DNA of 64,000 bases from Nitrosomonadales bacterium. GTDB lineage: Bacteria; Pseudomonadota; Gammaproteobacteria; Burkholderiales; Gallionellaceae. Each line of letters begins with the position of its first letter. The first letter of the stretch is position 1. Of this stretch, positions 36,610-45,584 are shown piece by piece. Position numbers and translations under genes: made by a program. Below the pieces are notes generated by a model that saw only the letters and a program-made list of their open reading frames with translations, made no database searches and was not told the origin of the DNA. The stretch is from positions 119,796 to 183,795 of the forward strand of contig JAHFQZ010000006.1 in assembly GCA_023259055.1 (NCBI GenBank), written 5' to 3'.

Positions 36610-37650
36610 ATGAAAAAAGTATTGATCCTCGGCGTGAACGGTTTTATCGGCCACCATCTTTCCAACCGTATTCTCGCTACGACCGACTGGGAAGTGTACG
36701 GCATGGACATGAGCACTGACCGTATCAGTGATCTGATCGGACATGAGCGCTTTCATTTTTTCGAGGGCGACATCACGATCAACAGGGAATGGGTCGAATA
36801 TCACGTCAAGAAGTGCGATGTGATCCTGCCGCTGGTTGCGATTGCCACGCCATCTACATACGTCAAGCAGCCGTTGCGCGTGTTCGAACTGGATTTTGAA
36901 GCCAACTTGCCGATCGTTCGCGCATCGGTGAAGTACGGCAAACATCTGGTATTTCCTTCCACTTCGGAAGTTTACGGCATGTGCCACGACGAGGAATTCG
37001 ATCCGGAAGAATCCGAGTTGATCTGCGGCCCGATCAACAAGCCGCGCTGGATATATTCCTGCTCCAAACAGCTGATGGATCGCGTGATCTGGGGCTATGG
37101 CATGGAGGGGCTGAATTTCACGTTGTTCCGCCCATTTAACTGGATAGGTGCAGGTCTGGATTCGATCCATACGGCGAAGGAAGGCAGTTCACGCGTGGTC
37201 ACGCAATTCCTCGGCCACATCGTGCGCGGCGAGAACATCAGTCTGGTGGATGGCGGAATGCAGAAACGCGCATTTACTTACATCGACGATGGCATAGATG
37301 CGCTGATGAAAATCATCGCCAACAAGGATGGCATCGCTACCGGCAAAATTTACAATATTGGCAATCCGGCCAACAACTACGCGATTCGCGACCTTGCCGA
37401 CATGATGCTCAAGCTGGCGAAGGAATATGCCGAATACCGCGATTCAGCGCAAAAAGTGAAAATCGTCGAAACCACTTCCGCAGCCTATTACGGCAAAGGA
37501 TATCAAGACGTGCAGAATCGCGTGCCGAAAATCACCAACACCTGCAAGGATCTGAACTGGAAGCCTACTATCAATATGGCCGACACGCTGCGAAATATAT
37601 TTGATGCGTATCGCGGCCAGGTTGCTGAAGCGCGCGGTCTGGTGGATTAA
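36610..37650 (+). CDS. arnA: UDP-glucuronate decarboxylase (separate ArnA C-terminal part)
   Basis: 346 residues, ATG with AAGGAAAC upstream. Extended SDR: NAD-binding VLILGVNGFIGHHLSNRI, catalytic region FPSTSEVYGMCHDEEFDPEES with Ser/Glu, and RWIYSCSKQLMDRVIW with the YxxxK motif (Tyr-Ser-Cys-Ser-Lys). The substrate loop FRPFNWIGAGLDSIHTAKEGSSRVVTQFLGHIVRGENISLVDGG matches the E. coli ArnA decarboxylase half. It oxidatively decarboxylates UDP-glucuronate to UDP-4-keto-pentose for ArnB. Tightly coupled to the formyltransferase gene. Confidence 0.92.
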   Translation: MKKVLILGVNGFIGHHLSNRILATTDWEVYGMDMSTDRISDLIGHERFHFFEGDITINREWVEYHVKKCDVILPLVAIATPSTYVKQPLRVFELDFEANLPIVRASVKYGKHLVFPSTSEVYGMCHDEEFDPEESELICGPINKPRWIYSCSKQLMDRVIWGYGMEGLNFTLFRPFNWIGAGLDSIHTAKEGSSRVVTQFLGHIVRGENISLVDGGMQKRAFTYIDDGIDALMKIIANKDGIATGKIYNIGNPANNYAIRDLADMMLKLAKEYAEYRDSAQKVKIVETTSAAYYGKGYQDVQNRVPKITNTCKDLNWKPTINMADTLRNIFDAYRGQVAEARGLVD

Positions 37651-37687
37651 TTCTTACAGATCAACCAATCTAAAAACTGAAGTTCCA

Positions 37688-37831
37688 TCCGCAGATTACG
37701 CAGATTACGCAGATTAACGCAGATTTTCAGATGGTTGCGGTTAAGTGCCACATCACCCAAAAGGTAAAGGTGGGGCGGCAATCCAAAACTTACTTGCTGT
37801 TTAATCGGCGAAAATCTGCGTAATCTGCGGA
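37688..37831. repeat. Inverted repeat of GCAGATTACGC units between arnA and arnD
   Basis: Left arm 37688-37728 consists of tandem GCAGATTAC/GCAGATTAAC units; right arm 37810-37831 (GAAAATCTGCGTAATCTGCG, then GA) is its inverse. Same design as the CACGAAA inverted repeat at 18593-18725: two arms built from short tandem units around an ~80-base spacer. Confidence 0.75.
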
Positions 37832-37851
37832 CTACTGTTTTTAAGATCAAT

Positions 37852-38754
37852 ATGAAACTCGCCCTGAAAATAGACGTCGACACCTATCGCGGCACACGCG
37901 AAGGCGTGCCGCGCCTGGTTGAAACACTGCAACGCCATAACGCGCAGGCGACTTTCTTTTTCTCGCTTGGTCCCGACCACACCGGGCGTGCCATCAAACG
38001 CGTGTTCCGCCCCGGCTTTCTGGGCAAGGTGTCGCGCACTTCGGTGGTGGAGCACTACGGCATCAAGACGCTGCTGTATGGCACGTTGCTACCCGCACCC
38101 GACATTGGCAGGAAATGCGCCGACATCATGCGCGGCGTGCGTGATGCGGGATTTGAAACAGGTATCCACTGCTACGACCATATTCGCTGGCAGGATTATG
38201 TGGTCAACAAGGATGCCGAATGGACGCGGCGCGAGCTGCAACGCGCGGTGGATCGTTACAGCGAAATCTTTGGCGAAGCGCCGCATTGCCACGCTGCTGC
38301 CGGTTGGCAGACGAACCGCCATGCGCTGCGGCTGATGCAGCGCTTCGGTTTTGAATACAGCTCGGACACGCGCGGCACACAACCTTTCATTCCCACCTGG
38401 CAAGCAGAGATCATCGCGTGCCCGCAACTGCCGACCACTTTGCCGACACTGGACGAACTGATGAATCGCGATGGCATCACTCTGGACAACATCGCGCAGC
38501 ATATTCTGCAACTCACCGAAAAACCGCTCATAACTGGTCACGTTTTCACGCTTCACGCCGAACTGGAGGGCGGCAAGTGGATGCCGGTATTCGAGCGGTT
38601 AATGCAAGGCTGGCAAGCGCAGGGTTATGAGCTGGTGTCGATGCGGCAATATCTGCAAGGGCTGAACATCGGCTCGCTGCCGCGCCATGAAGTCGTGATG
38701 CAAGAGGTGGAAGGGCGGGTAGGCAAACTGGCAAGTCAGGGCGAGAAAAGCTGA
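37852..38754 (+). CDS. arnD: 4-deoxy-4-formamido-L-arabinose-phosphoundecaprenol deformylase
   Basis: 300 residues. Polysaccharide-deacetylase (NodB) fold: LKIDVDTYRGTREGVPRL with the catalytic Asp and metal Asp, GIHCYDHIRWQDY with the metal histidines, and AAGWQTNRHALRLMQRFGFEYSSDTRG. ArnD removes the formyl group from the undecaprenyl-linked sugar before flipping. It is the last enzyme of the arn run on this strand; a palindrome and a terminator follow. Confidence 0.92.
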   Translation: MKLALKIDVDTYRGTREGVPRLVETLQRHNAQATFFFSLGPDHTGRAIKRVFRPGFLGKVSRTSVVEHYGIKTLLYGTLLPAPDIGRKCADIMRGVRDAGFETGIHCYDHIRWQDYVVNKDAEWTRRELQRAVDRYSEIFGEAPHCHAAAGWQTNRHALRLMQRFGFEYSSDTRGTQPFIPTWQAEIIACPQLPTTLPTLDELMNRDGITLDNIAQHILQLTEKPLITGHVFTLHAELEGGKWMPVFERLMQGWQAQGYELVSMRQYLQGLNIGSLPRHEVVMQEVEGRVGKLASQGEKS

Positions 38755-38785
38755 TTCCAATTCTCTTTCGAAACTGCAACAATAT

Positions 38786-38810
38786 GTAGGGTGCATGGAA
38801 TGCACCCTAC
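38786..38810. repeat. 25-bp palindrome GTAGGGTGCA...TGCACCCTAC
   Basis: Perfect 10-bp arms around TGGAA, in the gap between convergent arnD and ugd. Confidence 0.7.
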
Positions 38811-38820
38811 AAGAGCTGGA

Positions 38821-38851
38821 TTCCGGCCTTCGCCGGAAGGACGGGCTTTTT
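38821..38851. terminator. Terminator between arnD and ugd
   Basis: TTCCGGC-CTTC-GCCGGAA (7-bp stem, 4-base loop) followed by GGACGGGCTTTTTAG in the plus direction. It should end the arnD transcript. Confidence 0.65.
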
Positions 38852-40016
38852 AGTCCTTACCAAACAAATCACGACTGTAAATCTTGTCAGCCACGTCCCG
38901 GATGTCGTCAGTAATGCGGTTGGCGACGATGATGTCGGACTCTTTTTTGAATTGAGCCAAATCATTCACCACTCTGGAGTGGAAAAATTCCGGCTCCTTA
39001 AGCGCAGGTTCATAAACAATGACCTCGATACCCTTGGCTTTGATGCGTTTCATGATGCCCTGGATGCTGGAAGAACGGAAGTTGTCAGACCCGCTCTTCA
39101 TGACCAGACGGTGGATGCCGACTATCCTCGGGTTGCGCTTGACGATGCTTTCTGCAATAAAATCCTTGCGCGTGGTATTGGACTCGACGATGGCATGGAT
39201 CAGGTTTTGCGGGACATCCTGATAGTTGGCGAGCATTTGTTTCGTGTCTTTGGGCAGGCAATAGCCGCCGTAACCAAATGAAGGGTTGTTGTAGTGATCT
39301 CCGATGCGCGGGTCGAGGCTTACCCCCTGGATGATCTGCTTTGTATCAAGCTCGTGAGTGGCCGCATAAGTGTCGAGTTCGTTGAAGTAGGCCACGCGCA
39401 TCGCAAGGTAGGTGTTGGCGAAGAGTTTAATCGCCTCGGCCTCGGTCGAGTCGGTAAACAGCGTGGGTATGTCTTGCTTGATCGCACCTTGCTTGAGCAG
39501 ATTGGCAAAGGTCTCGGCGCGTTTTGAGCGTTCGCCGACGATGATGCGCGACGGATGCAGGTTGTCGTACAGCGCACGGCCTTCGCGCAAAAATTCCGGC
39601 GAGAAAATCAGATTGCTGCAATTGAATTTGGCTCGTGCTTTGGCGGTATAGCCCACGGGAACGGTGGATTTGATTACCATCACTGCATGTGGGTTGATGC
39701 TCAAGACATCCTGAATGACTGACTCGATTGAGCGGGTGTTAAAGTAGTTGGTCTCCGGGTCGTAGTCTGTCGGCGTGGCGATGATGACATAGTCCGCCCC
39801 GGTATAGGCTTCGCGTTTGTCCAAGGTTGCTTTAAGGTTGAGGATCCGGTGACTCAGGTAATCCTCGATCTCGGCATCTTCAATGGTCGACTGCTTGCGG
39901 TTGAGCATTTCGACCTTTTCAGGAACGATGTCGATTGCAACCACTTCGTTGTGTTGGGCAAGCAGGACGGCGTTGGAGAGGCCTACATAACCGGTACCGG
40001 CAATGGCAATTTTCAT
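38850..40016 (-). CDS. ugd: UDP-glucose 6-dehydrogenase
   Basis: 388 residues. Rossmann start [75 protein letters not shown], and the catalytic cysteine in [14 protein letters not shown]. It makes UDP-glucuronate, the substrate of the ArnA decarboxylase, so its convergent position beside arnD completes the Ara4N pathway. Size and motifs fit the short Ugd class found with LPS and capsule loci. Confidence 0.95.
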   Translation of the reverse strand: MKIAIAGTGYVGLSNAVLLAQHNEVVAIDIVPEKVEMLNRKQSTIEDAEIEDYLSHRILNLKATLDKREAYTGADYVIIATPTDYDPETNYFNTRSIESVIQDVLSINPHAVMVIKSTVPVGYTAKARAKFNCSNLIFSPEFLREGRALYDNLHPSRIIVGERSKRAETFANLLKQGAIKQDIPTLFTDSTEAEAIKLFANTYLAMRVAYFNELDTYAATHELDTKQIIQGVSLDPRIGDHYNNPSFGYGGYCLPKDTKQMLANYQDVPQNLIHAIVESNTTRKDFIAESIVKRNPRIVGIHRLVMKSGSDNFRSSSIQGIMKRIKAKGIEVIVYEPALKEPEFFHSRVVNDLAQFKKESDIIVANRITDDIRDVADKIYSRDLFGKD

Positions 40017-40086
40017 GGGTTGAACGCTAGTGTGCTATAAAAATGAGGCGCACATTATGCCGCAGAAAGCACTTCGCGTCAGCCTC

Positions 40087-40476
40087 CTACGCGTTGGCCA
40101 GCGCTCGTTCGATCTTTGTATCGGCCTCGCGCGCCAGATTGGTGAGCTTGGTGTCACCGAGCATCTGCATCATCGCAGTCGGCTTGACGAATTCCATCGA
40201 AATCTTCCCCGGTGCAATCTCACGGATAACCGCGTTGCATGGCAGCAGGCTGGCCACATCGCTGTTCGCGGCGTAGCCCTCATAGGCCAGGTTCGGGTTG
40301 CAAGCGCCGAGGATCACTGTCGGGATGATCTCCTTGCCGGTTTTTTCCTTGATCTTGCTGTGCATGTCGATGCGCGTGAGGACGCCGAAGCCCTCTGCAC
40401 CCAGAGCCTTGGTTGCACGCTCGATGGCATGTTCAAAGGTGTCGGCAATCTCTCGCTTGAAATTGATGGTGGCCAT
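40087..40476 (-). CDS. DUF302-domain protein
   Basis: 129 residues from the ATG at 40476; an in-frame start 30 bases earlier is possible. The pattern FEHAIERATKALGAEGFGVLTRIDMHSKIKEKTG...ILGACNPNLAYEGYAANSDVASLLPCNAVIREIAPGKISMEFVKP is the DUF302 fold, a small alpha/beta domain of unknown function found in stress- and sulfur-related contexts. Two cysteines are present (GACNP, LPCN), as is common in this family. No signal peptide, so cytoplasmic. Single-gene unit. Confidence 0.88.
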   Translation of the reverse strand: MATINFKREIADTFEHAIERATKALGAEGFGVLTRIDMHSKIKEKTGKEIIPTVILGACNPNLAYEGYAANSDVASLLPCNAVIREIAPGKISMEFVKPTAMMQMLGDTKLTNLAREADTKIERALANA

Positions 40477-40589
40477 GGTTGTGTTCCGAAATGAATAGGT
40501 TGCCAATCATAGCGCAAATGACCATGAGGCAGTACCGCAGAAGGCGTGCAGTCGAGCAGGGTGAGCAGGTGTTCCCTGCCCACCCGATA

Positions 40590-41150
40590 CTATTTGTTGC
40601 GCAACGTCTTCATCGCGCCGCCCCATGCAATAACCTGATCGAGCATCGTGTTGACAGATTTCTCGTGCATGGTTGCCGGCTTGAAGGTGGTGAAGTTCTC
40701 GAAGTCGGTGAACAGGGAGAGCATGACTTGAGCGCGCACGTCGGCTACTTGCAGCTCACCCATGACCAGCCGCAAACTCTCCACCGCACGTGCTCCACCA
40801 GCGCTGCCGTAGGATACGAACCCCGCCACTTTGTTGTTCCATTCCGCATATAGATAATCGATTGCGTTCTTGAGCGCGCCTGAGGTGCCGTGGTTATATT
40901 CGGGCGTCACGAAGACGAAGGCGTCGAAGGGGGCGATCTTGGCGGCCCAGGTCTTGGTATGCGGCTGGCTGTATTGCGCCATTGAAGGTGGCACTGGCTC
41001 GTCGAGGAGTGGCAGGTTGTAATTTTTGATATCAACGATTTCAAATGCAGCGTCGCTTCGCTTCTTCGCAATTTCGAACACCCACTTGGCGACTGAATCA
41101 GCTTTGCGGCCGGGACGTGTACTTCCGATGATGATGGCTATCTTGATCAT
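40590..41150 (-). CDS. NADPH-dependent FMN reductase family flavoprotein
   Basis: 186 residues, flavodoxin-like fold: FMN-phosphate loop IIIGSTRPGRKADSVA and isoalloxazine loop FVTPEYNHGTSGALKNAIDYLY, typical of the azoreductase/chromate-reductase (ChrR/ArsH-related) group. Reduces FMN, quinones or similar acceptors with NAD(P)H. The natural substrate is not shown by sequence. Single gene between DUF302 and miaA. Confidence 0.88.
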   Translation of the reverse strand: MIKIAIIIGSTRPGRKADSVAKWVFEIAKKRSDAAFEIVDIKNYNLPLLDEPVPPSMAQYSQPHTKTWAAKIAPFDAFVFVTPEYNHGTSGALKNAIDYLYAEWNNKVAGFVSYGSAGGARAVESLRLVMGELQVADVRAQVMLSLFTDFENFTTFKPATMHEKSVNTMLDQVIAWGGAMKTLRNK

Positions 41151-41238
41151 GGCTCATTCCTCCGTAAGAAGTTGATGGCATGCTGTGCAGATTGGGCTCG
41201 GCATGAACAATAACTGCAACTGGAACCCAATCATTTTA

Positions 41239-42177
41239 TTACCTTAGCACAAACCGGCTCAGTTCGTGGAGTACAATTTTATTTAAATTGGGCGCGAGGC
41301 AATCCACTTCGATATTCTCCGGCATGGAACGCAGCCAGGTGAGCTGGCGTTTCGCCAACTGCCGTGTGGCGGCGATACCTTTATCCAGCAGTTCAACTTC
41401 GCTGATCTCGCCTTCGAGATATTGCCACGCCTGGCGGTAACCGACGCAGCGCATCGAGGTCATGTTTGCGTGCAGCGGATATTTTTTGCGGAGCGCGCGC
41501 AATTCATTCACCAGGCCGAATTCGAGCATAGTCTTGAAGCGTGCGGCGATGCGGCCGTGGAGTTGGGCGCGGTCGGAAGGAATGAGAGCGATGGAGAGGA
41601 TGCGGTAGGGCAACTCGTGCTGCGTTTGCAGTTTGAGTAACACGGACATCGGTTGGCCGGTGATGCGGTAGATTTCCATGGCGCGCTGGACGCGTTGCGT
41701 GTCGGTCGGTTTCAGGCGCGCGGCGGTTTCCGCATCGATTTCGGCGAGTTGCCGGTGCAGATATTCGATACCGTGTTGCGCAATCTCGGCATCGAGCGCG
41801 GCGCGGACTCCGGGATCAGCTTGCGGCAGGGCACTCAATCCCTCGCGCAGCGCCTTGAAGTACAGCATGGTGCCGCCGACCAGCAAGGGAATCTTGCCGC
41901 GTTGCGTGATGTCATGCATCAGGCGTAAGGCATCGTGACGGAAGGCGGCGGCGGAGTAGGCTTCGGTCGGGCCGATGATGTCGATCAGATAATGCGGTGC
42001 GCGGGCAAGGGTGGCTGCATCCGGCTTGGCGGTGCCGATGTCCATGTCGCGATACACCAGCGCGGAATCCACGCTGATAAGCTCCACCGGCAGGCGCTGC
42101 GCCAGTTCCACCGCGACGCCGGTCTTGCCGCTGGCGGTGGGGCCCATCAGGAAAATGGCGGGGGGTAAAGTGTTCAT
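41239..42177 (-). CDS. miaA: tRNA dimethylallyltransferase
   Basis: 312 residues. P-loop [70 protein letters not shown], and [14 protein letters not shown] near the end. Adds the isopentenyl group to A37 of tRNAs reading U-starting codons. It normally follows mutL directly; here an MFS gene and a nested palindrome lie between. Confidence 0.96.
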   Translation of the reverse strand: MNTLPPAIFLMGPTASGKTGVAVELAQRLPVELISVDSALVYRDMDIGTAKPDAATLARAPHYLIDIIGPTEAYSAAAFRHDALRLMHDITQRGKIPLLVGGTMLYFKALREGLSALPQADPGVRAALDAEIAQHGIEYLHRQLAEIDAETAARLKPTDTQRVQRAMEIYRITGQPMSVLLKLQTQHELPYRILSIALIPSDRAQLHGRIAARFKTMLEFGLVNELRALRKKYPLHANMTSMRCVGYRQAWQYLEGEISEVELLDKGIAATRQLAKRQLTWLRSMPENIEVDCLAPNLNKIVLHELSRFVLR

Positions 42178-42187
42178 GTTAAAGCAC

Positions 42188-42313
42188 CGTCATTCCCGCG
42201 CAGACGGGAATCCAGCGATAAAAAAATTCCCCGCAAAGCGGGACAATATCCATGTCTTGTCCGCTTCGCGGGGTGTATGTCCTTGCTGGATTCCCGCCTG
42301 CGCGGGAATGACG
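42188..42313. repeat. Nested palindrome with dRS3-like ends between the MFS gene and miaA
   Basis: Outer elements ATTCCC-N8-GGGAAT at 42192-42211 and 42290-42309, in inverse orientation with CGTC extensions. Inside lies a second pair, CCCCGC.AAGCGGGAC and GTCCGCTTCGCGGGG. The entire 126 bases are inverse-symmetric. The outer form equals the dRS3 repeat described in Neisseria, known there as a phage target. Confidence 0.8.
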
Positions 42314-42321
42314 GGCTTGGC

Positions 42322-43587
42322 TCATGCCAGCTCCCTGTCGCGCGTCTCGCGCATTAAAAACACCGCCAGCACGCTGATCGCGGCTGCAGCGGAAACATAG
42401 CCGCCCACCCAGGCCAGTCCGCCGTGCAGCACCAGTTGCTGGGCAAGGTAGGGCGCCAGCGAAGCGCCGAGGATGCCGCCGAGATTGTAGGCCGCGCCCG
42501 CCCCGGTGTAGCGCACCGCGGTTGGAAACAGCTCCGGTAGCAACGCCCCCATCGGCGCAAATGTCGCGCCCATCAGGAACAGTTCGATGGAAAGGAACGC
42601 GGTAATTTGAAACGGCGAGCCGCTGCCCAGCATCGGTGCCAGCAGGAAGCCGGACAGCAATGCCGCACTGCCCGCGACGAGCAACACCGGGCGGCGTCCG
42701 TAGCGGTCGCCAGCAATGGCGGCAAGCGGTGTCGCGGCGGCCATGAAGACGACGGCGACGCACAGCATCGACAGGAATTGCGGGCGCGGGATGCCGAGCG
42801 TGGTGACGCCGTAGCTCAGCGAAAACACCGTGGAGATATAGAACAGCGCGTAGCACACCACCATCGCCAGCGCGCCCAGCAGCAGCGGCGCGGCATGGTG
42901 TTTGAATAGTTCTGCCAGCGGCAGTTTCACTGGTTGGTGTGTTGCGATGGCCTTAGCGAATACCGGCGTCTCGGTAAGTTTGAGCCGCACGTACAGGCCG
43001 ACGATCACTAGCGCCGCGCTGGCAAGGAACGGGATGCGCCACCCCCATGCGCGGAACTGCGCATCATCTAGCCATTGCGACAGCAGCAGGAAACTACCTG
43101 TGGCCAGCAGAAAACCGACCGGCGGCCCGAGTTGCGGGAACATGCCGAACCAGCCGCGCCTGCCCTTCGGCGCATACTCCGCCGCCAGCAACGCCGCGCC
43201 GCCCCATTCGCCGCCGAGGCCGATGCCCTGGCCGAAGCGCAGCAGGCACAGCAGCGCGGGCGCGGCCCAGCCGATCAGGTCATGGCCGGGCAGCACGCCG
43301 ATCAGCGTCGTGGATATACCCATCACCAGCAGCGAAGCAACCAGGGTGGTTTTTCTTCCGACCCGGTCTCCGAAATGCCCGAACAGCAACGCGCCGAGCG
43401 GGCGCGCGAGGAACGCGATGCCGAACGTGAGGAACGCATTCAGCGCCTGCGCCGCCGGGTCGCTGCCGGGGAAAAACACCGGCCCGATCACCATCGCGAC
43501 GGCGAGGCTGTAGATGTAGAAATCGTAGAACTCGATGGCGGTGCCGATGAAACTGGCGAAGGCGATGCGCTTAGTAGAGGGCGTCAT
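42322..43587 (-). CDS. MFS transporter, metabolite:H+ symporter (MHS) type
   Basis: 421 residues from the ATG at 43587, 8 bases after the mutL stop; longer in-frame starts lie inside mutL. Twelve predicted membrane helices. MHS signature near the start: KRIAFASFIGTAIEFYDFYIYSLAVAMVIGPVFFPG, then GALLFGHFGDRVGRKTTL (the loop 2-3 motif) and LLRFGQGIGLGGEWGGAALLAAEYAP. Relatives import organic acids, betaine or proline, shikimate or citrate; the substrate here is open. Codon frame and spacing suggest co-expression with mutL. Confidence 0.9.
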   Translation of the reverse strand: MTPSTKRIAFASFIGTAIEFYDFYIYSLAVAMVIGPVFFPGSDPAAQALNAFLTFGIAFLARPLGALLFGHFGDRVGRKTTLVASLLVMGISTTLIGVLPGHDLIGWAAPALLCLLRFGQGIGLGGEWGGAALLAAEYAPKGRRGWFGMFPQLGPPVGFLLATGSFLLLSQWLDDAQFRAWGWRIPFLASAALVIVGLYVRLKLTETPVFAKAIATHQPVKLPLAELFKHHAAPLLLGALAMVVCYALFYISTVFSLSYGVTTLGIPRPQFLSMLCVAVVFMAAATPLAAIAGDRYGRRPVLLVAGSAALLSGFLLAPMLGSGSPFQITAFLSIELFLMGATFAPMGALLPELFPTAVRYTGAGAAYNLGGILGASLAPYLAQQLVLHGGLAWVGGYVSAAAAISVLAVFLMRETRDRELA

Positions 43588-43595
43588 GCGATTGG

Positions 43596-45428
43596 CTATT
43601 TTCCGCGCATGAACATCTTGTCCAGTTCGCTCATACTCAACTGAAACCATGTTGGTCGCCCATGATTGCACTGGCCGGAGCGCTCGGTCTGTTCCATCTC
43701 ACGCAGCAGCGCGTTCATTTCCATAAGGCTCAGGATGCGGTTGGCGCGCACCGCGCCGTGGCAGGCGAGGGTGGCGAGCAGCTCGTCACGCCGTTCGGTC
43801 AGTACGCGGCTCGCGCCGAATTCGCCCAGTTCGTCGATCACGTCGCGCGCGGCGGCTTCAGCTTCGGACTGCTTGAGCATCACCGGCATCGCGCGCACTG
43901 CGAGCGTGTTGGGCGACAGCGGTGCGATGTCGAAACCCAGCGTGTTGAGCGCGTCCTGTTCGGCTTCGACGGTGGCGACTTCGAGCGCGCTGGCGTGGAA
44001 GCTTACCGGGATCAACAGCGGCTGGGTGGCGAGCTGTTCGGTGTCCAATGAGGTCTTGAGTCTTTCGTACACGATGCGTTCGTGCGCGGCGTGCATGTCT
44101 ACGACGATCAGGCCCTGTGTGTTCTGCGCGAGGATGTAGGTGCCGGAGAGCTGGGCGAGGGCGTAGCCTAGGGGGTGTTCAGATTCTTGTAGGATGGGTT
44201 GAGCGTAGCGATACCCATCGTTTTCCGGCGTCGAAGGGTGATGGGTATCGCTACGCTCCACCCATCCTACGCCGTTGTTCGTTTGCATTTCCCACAGCCG
44301 ATAAGCAGCTTCCCTCTCTGCAACACCCAGCCGCATGTTTTGTTGCGTCGGAATAAACGATGCAGGTTGCTGTGCCGTTGGAGCGCGGGCATCCTGCCCG
44401 CTTGCCGGAACTGCGAGTGCTTGTTGCAGCGTGTGAAAAATGAATTGATGCACTCCCTGACTCTCGCGGAAGCGCACCTCGCTCTTGGCCGGATGCACGT
44501 TCACGTCCACCTGTTGAGGCGGCATTTCGAGGAACAGCACGAAGGCAGGGTGGCGCTGGTGGTGCAGGATGTCCTGATACGCCTGGCGCAGCGCGTGGCT
44601 GGCGACCTTGTCGCGCACGAAGCGGCCGTTGACGAAGAAATATTGAGCATCACGGCTGGAGCGGGAATAGGCGGGCAGTGCGGCAAGGCCTTGCAGTGAC
44701 AGGCCGGCAGCCTGGCGTTCTATTGTTACGGCAGCGTGGCCGAATTCTTCGCCGAGGATTGCGGAGATGCGCTGCCATGCGGAGACCTTCTCCCCCGGGC
44801 CCTCTCCCGCTTGCGGGAGAGGGGAGGAAGGGAGTTGCCAGATAATCTTGCCGTTGTGTTGCAGCGAGAAGGCGACGTCGGGGCGCGACAAGGCGATGCG
44901 TTTGAATGCTTCTTCGCACCAGGCGAATTCGGTGGCTTCCGATTTCAGGAATTTGCGGCGCGCCGGGGTGTTGAAATACAAATCGCGCATCTCCACGGTG
45001 GTGCCCGGTGCATGGCTGGCCGGCACAGGTTCGCCGACGAGGCCGTTCAGCGCATCTACTTTCCAGCCGTGCGTCTCATGCATGGTACGGCTGGTTAGAG
45101 ACAGATGCGCCACTGCCGCCATGCTGGCCAGCGCCTCGCCGCGAAAGCCCATACTGGCGACTTGCTGCAAATCGTCCAGCGAGGCGATCTTGCTGGTGGC
45201 GTGGCGCATCAGCGCCAGTTGCAGTTCATCCTTCGCGATGCCCTTGCCATTGTCTCGGACCCGCAATAACTTGACGCCGCCGCCTTCCAGTTGTACCGCA
45301 ATGTCGGTCGCGCCCGCATCCAGGCTGTTTTCCAGCAGCTCTTTGAGCGCCGAGGCGGGGCGCTCGATCACCTCGCCGGCGGCGATTTGATTGATAAGCA
45401 GGTCGGGTAGCAACCGGATGGCAGACAT
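43596..45428 (-). CDS. mutL: DNA mismatch repair protein MutL with two embedded repeat elements
   Basis: 610 residues. N-terminal GHKL ATPase: IAAGEVIERPASALKELLENSLDAGATDI, VRDNGKGI, HATSKI, MGFRGEALASMAAV. The C-terminal dimerisation domain contains DMHAAHERIVYE (of DxHAx2Ex4E form) and CNHGRP, residues linked to endonuclease activity in MutL proteins that work without MutH. Two segments are not MutL-like: residues ~200-212 (PLPQAGEGPGE), encoded by a REP-like palindrome at 44801-44822, and residues ~385-413 (VGWVERSDTHHPS...GYRYAQPILQ), encoded by an 82-bp palindrome at 44189-44270. Both keep the frame, one between ATPase and transducer parts, one in the linker. The gene appears intact. 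Confidence 0.95.
   Translation of the reverse strand: MSAIRLLPDLLINQIAAGEVIERPASALKELLENSLDAGATDIAVQLEGGGVKLLRVRDNGKGIAKDELQLALMRHATSKIASLDDLQQVASMGFRGEALASMAAVAHLSLTSRTMHETHGWKVDALNGLVGEPVPASHAPGTTVEMRDLYFNTPARRKFLKSEATEFAWCEEAFKRIALSRPDVAFSLQHNGKIIWQLPSSPLPQAGEGPGEKVSAWQRISAILGEEFGHAAVTIERQAAGLSLQGLAALPAYSRSSRDAQYFFVNGRFVRDKVASHALRQAYQDILHHQRHPAFVLFLEMPPQQVDVNVHPAKSEVRFRESQGVHQFIFHTLQQALAVPASGQDARAPTAQQPASFIPTQQNMRLGVAEREAAYRLWEMQTNNGVGWVERSDTHHPSTPENDGYRYAQPILQESEHPLGYALAQLSGTYILAQNTQGLIVVDMHAAHERIVYERLKTSLDTEQLATQPLLIPVSFHASALEVATVEAEQDALNTLGFDIAPLSPNTLAVRAMPVMLKQSEAEAAARDVIDELGEFGASRVLTERRDELLATLACHGAVRANRILSLMEMNALLREMEQTERSGQCNHGRPTWFQLSMSELDKMFMRGK
44189..44270. repeat. 82-bp palindrome inside mutL (linker)
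   Basis: 31-bp arms, GTAGGATGGGTTGAGCG... and ...CGCTCCACCCATCCTAC, differing at one position, around a 20-base loop. On the minus strand it is translated as VGWVERSDTHH...GYRYAQPILQ. This peptide is a known sign of a dispersed intergenic palindrome read in frame. Confidence 0.88.
44801..44822. repeat. 22-bp REP-like palindrome inside mutL (N-terminal domain)
   Basis: CCTCTCCCGC-TT-GCGGGAGAGG, same family as the doublet at 4444-4557. Translated as part of PLPQAGEGPGE between IIWQL and VSAWQRISAILGEE. Confidence 0.85.
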
Positions 45429-45507
45429 GATGGACGGACGTATGAAGAGTTCAAAACTGCAAGGGATTATAGCGGAAACGCGGTGACAGACCTGTTGACT
45501 GCTGGGC

Positions 45508-45513
45508 TATAAT
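45508..45513 (+). promoter_or_regulatory. -10 box for the MarC-family gene
   Basis: Perfect TATAAT 71 bases before the start codon at 45585. A fair -35 (GTGACA) lies 19 bases upstream. Confidence 0.5.
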
Positions 45514-45584
45514 CTCCAGCAATGTGTCCAGCTTAAAATTCTGGAGTGCCGGATCAATAGCAAGTCTTAACTCAAGGAGAAGGC

